IMG/VR virus record: IMGVR_UViG_3300030110_002080
Span: 8,017-36,131 of that record
Direction: 5' to 3' (one strand)
From: a virus
DNA length: 28,115 nt
Shown here: positions 23,236 to 28,115 of the stretch, piece by piece
Numbering within the stretch: the first letter of the stretch is position 1
Layout: every line of letters starts with the position of its first letter
Position numbers and translations under genes: made by a program
Notes under the pieces: model-generated
What the model was told of the DNA's origin: nothing
The model's input: the letters and a program-made list of their open reading frames with translations, nothing else
The model's database searches: none

Positions 23236-24552
23236 TTGACAGATGCATATGAGTCTACTACTAATCTTGGTAAGGCATTAGGTCTTATAGAGACTCAAAC
23301 ACAAGGGGTTGCTACTGCTTTTGGAGATGCGGCTGAAAAAAGTAAGGTTTGGAATATTGCATCAAGACTATTATCCGGTTCAGGTTTATGGAAATTACAA
23401 AATAAAATTAGAGCGATAGGTAACGTAGTGTTTTTGTATAATAAAAATTTATCCGGTCAAGAAGAAGCCCAACGTAAAGCACTAGATGCTCAAGCAGAAA
23501 TGGGTAGAACCCTACAAAGTTTGTCTACTGATTTACAAAATGCACAAAATTTTTCGGGGGGTTTATATGAACAATTTTTGGCGTTTGAAAATTTAAAGAA
23601 TCCTATGGGTGGAGTATTGAATGAAATTAATGCTCAAGAAAAAGCAGTTAAAAAATTAGAAATGGCACAGACTGGTCTAAACAAAGTTATGCAAAAACAA
23701 GCCGATTTAGAACGATACGGAAAGGTTGGTGCTTTTTTAAAAGATAAAGGTTTAGGTAAAGATGTAAATGTTTTCAGTAGAAAATTTGCAATGGATTCTG
23801 CTGCTTCTGCCATAGGTGGAACTAAAGACGTAGTTAGAACATTAACAAAAACTGTTTTAGGAACAATTGCTTTAGTAAAACCTTCTAATTTAATAGGGGC
23901 ATTTAAAAATCTTGGAACAACTAAGTTTGCTCAATTAACTACTTTAAGTTTATTTGCTTTTTCAAAATTGTTATTATTTGCCTCTATTGGAACTATATTG
24001 TTTGGTGTTCTTTATCGTAGTTGGCCTACAATTCAAAAGGCATTAGAATCTGCTGCACCACAATTTAGAGCCGCACTTGATAATGTAATAAATATTCTAA
24101 AAGGTTTATTTGTTTTCTTTAAAGCATTATTTGAAGGTAAATTGAAAACGGCACTTATGGATGGATTACTTCCTGTTCTAACTAATTTCTTAGGCTTATT
24201 GAAGAATATACTATTCGGATTGGGTAAAATAATAGTCAACCTTATCATTGCAGGAGCAAAAGCACTCTATAATAGAACTTTTGGTAAATTACCTTTCTTT
24301 GCTAGAGGTGGTATCTCTAGTGGAGGAATGGCGGTTGTTGGAGAAAATGGGCCTGAATTAGTTACTTTACCATCAGGAGCAAGAGTACATTCAAATCAAG
24401 CATCAAGAGGTATGGGAGGCAATGTCATTAATGTACACGTTAATGGTAGAGTAGGTGCTAGTGATGCAGAAATAAAAGATATTGCAAATAAAGTTGCAAG
24501 AGAAATAAACTTACGCATGAACAGAACAGGAGCATCGGCAGGTAGGTTTTAA
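23236..24552 (+). CDS. Tail tape measure protein (short)
   Basis: This 438-residue protein follows the chaperone and carries tape measure hallmarks: N-terminal coiled coil (residues 60-160), two hydrophobic segments (about 233-262, LFAFSKLLLFASIGTILFGV; about 311-344, LLKNILFGLGKIIVNLII), and the typical C-terminal motif RGGISSGG...VGENGPELVTLPSGARV from about 356. It sets tail length and may help DNA cross the host membrane. At about 0.15 nm per residue it predicts a tail of roughly 65 nm. Start TTG 23236 has GGAGAG seven bases upstream. The stop overlaps the next ATG (TAATG). Confidence 0.85.
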   Translation: MTDAYESTTNLGKALGLIETQTQGVATAFGDAAEKSKVWNIASRLLSGSGLWKLQNKIRAIGNVVFLYNKNLSGQEEAQRKALDAQAEMGRTLQSLSTDLQNAQNFSGGLYEQFLAFENLKNPMGGVLNEINAQEKAVKKLEMAQTGLNKVMQKQADLERYGKVGAFLKDKGLGKDVNVFSRKFAMDSAASAIGGTKDVVRTLTKTVLGTIALVKPSNLIGAFKNLGTTKFAQLTTLSLFAFSKLLLFASIGTILFGVLYRSWPTIQKALESAAPQFRAALDNVINILKGLFVFFKALFEGKLKTALMDGLLPVLTNFLGLLKNILFGLGKIIVNLIIAGAKALYNRTFGKLPFFARGGISSGGMAVVGENGPELVTLPSGARVHSNQASRGMGGNVINVHVNGRVGASDAEIKDIANKVAREINLRMNRTGASAGRF

Positions 24553-25247
24553 TGAGTGGCGAAAATTTTAGTGAGTTTAGAGTATTTTTAGAATTACAAA
24601 GACGGAATGAAATAGATGGTTCTTCTGCTCAAGTAAATAGAATACCTCTGTTTGTTTCAGAGATTGGTGTAAGCACTAATAAAACTGTAATGAATATGGG
24701 TGTTCCTTTTGTTGGTATGGTTAGAGGTGAATCACTTAAACTAGCATTCGATGTTGGTATGTCAGAAAAAACAATCAACATATCAGGCACACTTTTAGGA
24801 CAAAGTATTGCTAAAGATAAAGGTGGTGACAATCTTAAACAAGTAAATCTAACTTCGTTTGAGATGGCTCAATTGATTCATTCCTATACCGATGCTTCTA
24901 CATTACAAGATGACCAAAATATTGCTAAGATAGTTTTCTTAATTCCCAGTCGTGCTAATCATAATTTTGAATATCATACTGGTGTTGATGAAAATACAGA
25001 TATTAATGACCTACCATTAATTCCATTTTCTTGGAAAAATAGATTATATGATAATGATTTTGCAGTAGGTGTTGGAGATGGTAAAGCACACTTTACACCT
25101 TATTCTGATAATACCAGTGCAACTGTTGGTATGACAGGCTTTATCCGTAGTTTTTCTACACAAATAAATGCACAGGATTTTCCTGCAATAGCATTTAGTT
25201 TAGATTTTGAAGAAGCGTTGGTCATAGGAGATAATCCATTCGATTGA
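24552..25247 (+). CDS. Probable distal tail or minor tail protein
   Basis: The protein has 231 residues, mainly beta (FRVFLELQRR, FVGMVRGESLKLAFDVGMSEKTINISGTLLG interrupted by Gly, KIVFLIPSR, FIRSFSTQINAQDFPAIAFSLDFEEALV). The pattern and its place right after the tape measure fit a distal tail (Dit-like) or tail-tip protein connecting tube and tip. It starts by TAATG overlap with the tape measure gene. Its stop forms TGAGGTG for the next gene. I do not recognise the exact family. Confidence 0.6.
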   Translation: MSGENFSEFRVFLELQRRNEIDGSSAQVNRIPLFVSEIGVSTNKTVMNMGVPFVGMVRGESLKLAFDVGMSEKTINISGTLLGQSIAKDKGGDNLKQVNLTSFEMAQLIHSYTDASTLQDDQNIAKIVFLIPSRANHNFEYHTGVDENTDINDLPLIPFSWKNRLYDNDFAVGVGDGKAHFTPYSDNTSATVGMTGFIRSFSTQINAQDFPAIAFSLDFEEALVIGDNPFD

Positions 25248-25256
25248 GGTGTTATT

Positions 25257-26384
25257 ATGGTTAATGCTTATTCGGGTGAAGCCTACAGATTAGTTTTTCC
25301 TATTCTGTCTAATGGTTATTTATTGTTAAATTATGATGAAACTGTTACACAAATAGAAGGAACTACGGCTACCGTAGGAGGCTCAGGAGATGATACAAAT
25401 ACACCTACCACTGATACAACAACTACTACAAGAGAGAGACAAATATGGGGTCATAAAGATTCATTTACATTAGAAGCCATTGTTACTCCGTATGATGTTA
25501 ATGGGCTTGCTAATAGAGCATCAGGACATGGTGTATTAGATTCAACTAAAACTCCTCCATTTCCTAATGAGTCTTTAAGTAACCGAAGTACTACATATGA
25601 AAGCGTTAGTGTATTACATGATAGTAATTATACAACACAAAAGATGATGTTATTCTATAATACTAATTTAAAATTCTATTTACAAAATACAACTGAAAGT
25701 TCATACAATCAACCTGCGGAATATAAATTGGTTGCAGAAATGACTAGTGGTGGAGTTACTAAAACTATATCTTCTGATGTTGTTATTAGTGCTACAAGTA
25801 CTTTACATAATTACTATGATGCAGATGGATATTACACTGGAAATAGTACTAGTTTTAAGAAACTGTCTAGTAATGCAACTAATGGTACTGGTGGACAGGC
25901 TGCCGCTAGAATAGAAATTCAAACAGGAGAAGCAGATGGATTAGTGGGTAAAGGTACAAAAATATATGATGCTAATTTAAATTTAATTGGAGAAACAAAT
26001 GATGTAAATAGTAATGTAAGCCGTGATAGAATCACTCTAAAGGCAGATAGATTAACTACGACTACGAGTACTGTATATGTTCCTCAACTTAAAGAAGCAA
26101 TGTATTTAGAACAGACGTATAAGTTTTCATTAGTATATCTAAAACAAGGAGTTGTTGAATTATATGTTGATAATGGATTAGTAAAGAGAGAACAATTTAG
26201 TATGGAAACTCTACAATTAGATGCAAGTGATTGTCAAATTGGTAGAGGCACATCAAATCAAGAACAATTTTATGGGGAACTATTTGAAATAAGTATGCAT
26301 ACAAGTAAAAAACCTTGTCCAACTTACAAGACATTAACCCCTAATTACAATAATATTCTTTTCTATTATGCATTTGGGGTCTAA
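25257..26384 (+). CDS. Tail tip protein with LamG-like (concanavalin) domain
   Basis: The protein has 375 residues. WGHKDSFTLEAIVTPYD (from about residue 64) and, at the C-terminus, VVELYVDNGLVKREQFS, CQIGRGTSNQEQFYGELFEISMH form the strand set of a LamG/concanavalin-like jelly roll, a fold common in proteins that bind sugars or cell surfaces. A Thr/Asp/Gly-rich disordered stretch lies near residues 37-60. It probably sits at the tail tip and may take part in host recognition. GAGGTG precedes ATG 25257. Family assignment is by pattern only. Confidence 0.6.
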   Translation: MVNAYSGEAYRLVFPILSNGYLLLNYDETVTQIEGTTATVGGSGDDTNTPTTDTTTTTRERQIWGHKDSFTLEAIVTPYDVNGLANRASGHGVLDSTKTPPFPNESLSNRSTTYESVSVLHDSNYTTQKMMLFYNTNLKFYLQNTTESSYNQPAEYKLVAEMTSGGVTKTISSDVVISATSTLHNYYDADGYYTGNSTSFKKLSSNATNGTGGQAAARIEIQTGEADGLVGKGTKIYDANLNLIGETNDVNSNVSRDRITLKADRLTTTTSTVYVPQLKEAMYLEQTYKFSLVYLKQGVVELYVDNGLVKREQFSMETLQLDASDCQIGRGTSNQEQFYGELFEISMHTSKKPCPTYKTLTPNYNNILFYYAFGV

Positions 26385-26386
26385 AT

Positions 26387-28115
26387 ATGGCAGGTAAAAT
26401 CACATATCCAGTTAACGCAGGAATATTAGATTCTGCGGTAGTCAGTGATTATGATGATAGACTTACTGAGTTTAATAATAATAGAGCCTTTAGTAATGTA
26501 TCTGTTAATCCTGTATTAAAAACAGTAGATATCAATGAGGAAAATTCTGCTTCTGCTGCCGCCTTTGTTAATTCTGCTATCTTTACAGAAATAAGAAAGA
26601 GTTCTCATACAGGAAGTATTTCTAATGATGCAGTTTCTAGAATAGGTAATAGAATACTACCTGTTGATAGTAGTCCTAGTAGTAGTGACTTAGCAGTATA
26701 TGCTACTAATAAAGAAGAGACTCATGGATTTAAAGTTAAATTGTATGATAGTTCTATTAGTTCATCTACAACAAATAGACAATTTAAATTTTCTACAACT
26801 GATTATCCTAGTTCTGATTTTGTTGGAATAGATATAGATAATTATGATTACTTTATTTTAATTAATCCTGATATTGTAAGTGTAGGAACAGATAGTGTTA
26901 GACCGCACTTTGCAAAGATTACAGGTATTGTAGGTTTTGATGTATTTGGAGATGGATTAGAGTTTAGCCCTAGTTATCCTACAGGTGTTCCTAATGATGC
27001 TAAAGTTGAGATATTCAAAGGGCCAGCAAAAACAGATACAGATGTTGTAGCAGTAAGTTATGGATTAAGAGGTGATGCTAATGCTAGTACACCTAAATAT
27101 GATGTATTCAATATAGCAAGTAGACCTACTTTCTATTTTTACAATGATAGATTAGATGAAGATGACCAATTAGATTATACAACAAAATATACTGTAACTG
27201 TATTACGTTGGTGGAATTATGGAACAACTATTACAGGAACGACAGTGTATGCTCATTCTCAATTTGACGAAGGTTTAGAAAATCAATCACAAAAATCTAT
27301 GATAGTTTCCTCTAGTGATTATGATAAATTAACAGAAGGTATGTCTTTATTCGATACTAATGGAGTTTATTTAGGTAACATAGAAGGTTTGTTTATTAGT
27401 GACCCAACGGGTTCTGCTACCTATCGTTTGTATTTGGATTATGCTAGAGTTGCTATATCTGCTGCTTCTAATGTTACATTAAAAATAGGTAAAACAATTC
27501 AAAATATTGTATTTAGAACAGAGTCTAAGTTTGGAGATACTATTCAGAATATAGGTAAACATAGGTTAGATGCAGTGCTTGTAGATGCAAATAGAGATTT
27601 AGATGATGCAGGTAAACAATATAATTTTGCAGTGGAAGATACAGGTGTTTTAGTAAATGGTGCGTTAAATGCAGATGCAGGAGTAAATATTACTGTAGAT
27701 ACTGTAGATGCAACTACTAAATTTGCAATAGGTGATACAGTATATGATGATGCTGATGCAGTTGTAGGAGTTATTAGTGCTATTACTTCTACACAAATAA
27801 CATTACTAGCAAACAATGTAGTGGCATTAGCAAACAATGAAAATCTCAAAAGACATGTTCCTGATTTTAATCCTATTAGATGGCATAAAGCATTTCCTAG
27901 AATGCATAGACAGGCTGCTAATCTTCTAGTTGTAAGTAGTGCCGTAGATGGTGGAATGACAGGTGCAAGTAAATATTTAACATTTGAAAAATCTGAATTA
28001 AAAAATGATAAGATACCATTAGTACAGGGTTCTAATTTAAACAATCCTAAGAATAAGATGACAAAGATAGCACAAGTAACTTATTTAGATAATAGCGGTA
28101 TTGGACATAAGAAAA
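26387..28115 (+). CDS. Large tail/baseplate protein (3' partial)
   Basis: An uninterrupted frame starts at ATG 26387, two bases after the preceding stop, and runs 576 codons to the window end without a stop. It begins MAGKITYPVNAGILDSAVVSD and is rich in Ser, Thr, Asp and aromatic residues, with alternating strands typical of tail fibre or baseplate proteins. Near residues 440-480 is a small beta module (FAIGDTVYDDADAVVGVI, then STQITLL) like those in phage structural proteins. No clear Shine-Dalgarno is seen, so it may be coupled to the upstream gene. Function inferred from position: tail tip or host contact. Confidence 0.7.
   Translation, partial: MAGKITYPVNAGILDSAVVSDYDDRLTEFNNNRAFSNVSVNPVLKTVDINEENSASAAAFVNSAIFTEIRKSSHTGSISNDAVSRIGNRILPVDSSPSSSDLAVYATNKEETHGFKVKLYDSSISSSTTNRQFKFSTTDYPSSDFVGIDIDNYDYFILINPDIVSVGTDSVRPHFAKITGIVGFDVFGDGLEFSPSYPTGVPNDAKVEIFKGPAKTDTDVVAVSYGLRGDANASTPKYDVFNIASRPTFYFYNDRLDEDDQLDYTTKYTVTVLRWWNYGTTITGTTVYAHSQFDEGLENQSQKSMIVSSSDYDKLTEGMSLFDTNGVYLGNIEGLFISDPTGSATYRLYLDYARVAISAASNVTLKIGKTIQNIVFRTESKFGDTIQNIGKHRLDAVLVDANRDLDDAGKQYNFAVEDTGVLVNGALNADAGVNITVDTVDATTKFAIGDTVYDDADAVVGVISAITSTQITLLANNVVALANNENLKRHVPDFNPIRWHKAFPRMHRQAANLLVVSSAVDGGMTGASKYLTFEKSELKNDKIPLVQGSNLNNPKNKMTKIAQVTYLDNSGIGHKK

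Noticed and set aside
27544-28044. 166-codon minus-strand open frame
   Set aside because: It lies opposite the long plus-strand tail gene running from 26387 to the window end; it has no ribosome binding site or operon context and reads as the mirror of Asp/Ala-rich codons.
1-28115. tRNA, rRNA, CRISPR, insertion sequence, attachment site
   Set aside because: Gaps between genes are mostly under 15 bases and the two longer ones (about 93 bases) hold only hairpins; no such element was seen.

Overview
The window is one uninterrupted, single-strand (+) morphogenesis region of a tailed double-stranded DNA virus (a head-tail virus with an HK97-type capsid). It is AT-rich, about one third G+C by eye. 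Genes are tightly packed with frequent ATGA/TAATG overlaps, and Shine-Dalgarno sequences (AGGAGGTGA type, very often GGTG) stand in front of most starts. I see no credible minus-strand gene, tRNA, rRNA, CRISPR array or insertion sequence. The host cannot be proven from the window. An archaeal-looking ATP-dependent DNA ligase, an Arf/SR-beta-like small GTPase and several zinc-binding virion proteins are compatible with a marine archaeal tailed virus, for example of the magrovirus kind thought to infect Marine Group II Euryarchaeota. That is an inference, and a bacterial siphovirus remains possible.

Layout. (1) 1-3742: end of the large terminase (partial, with an apparent one-base frame break near base 51), a winged-helix plus LAGLIDADG endonuclease-like protein, and a portal protein carrying two zinc-binding knuckles. 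(2) 3751-8106: eleven small or unfamiliar genes, seven of which begin with the same short signature, W/F-x-x-x-[LVI]-K; two of them (59 and 23 codons) are tiny genes easily missed. (3) 8117-10738: a large ATP-dependent DNA ligase with an unusual C-terminal extension. (4) 10771-13681: prohead protease fused to an acidic scaffold domain, with a strong internal ribosome binding site that should also make the scaffold alone, then the major capsid protein and a small beta-rich probable decoration protein. (5) 13776-19189: an accessory block holding a protein with a histone-H1-like tail, a small protein that seems to start at ATA, two small membrane proteins, a small GTPase, a zinc protein and two unknown proteins. 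(6) 19191-28115: connector, tail completion, tail tube, a two-frame tail assembly chaperone with a classical GGGAAAA slippery site, a short tape measure, and distal tail proteins, the last running off the window.

How it works together. Terminase and portal package DNA into a prohead built from capsid protein on the protease/scaffold fusion. The tail genes specify a non-contractile tail, since one tube protein and no sheath are seen. The tape measure length of 438 residues suggests a tail of roughly 65 nm at 0.15 nm per residue. Two intergenic gaps of about 93 bases, after the capsid/decoration genes and after the tail tube gene, hold strong RNA hairpins. The second can fold in two mutually exclusive ways, one of which hides the next gene's ribosome binding site.

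Most interesting points: the shared N-terminal signature in the portal-to-protease block (possibly a head-targeting tag), the GTPase-membrane protein cassette inside a structural operon, the nested scaffold gene, the -1 frameshift chaperone, and the LAGLIDADG protein standing where other phages carry an HNH packaging nuclease.
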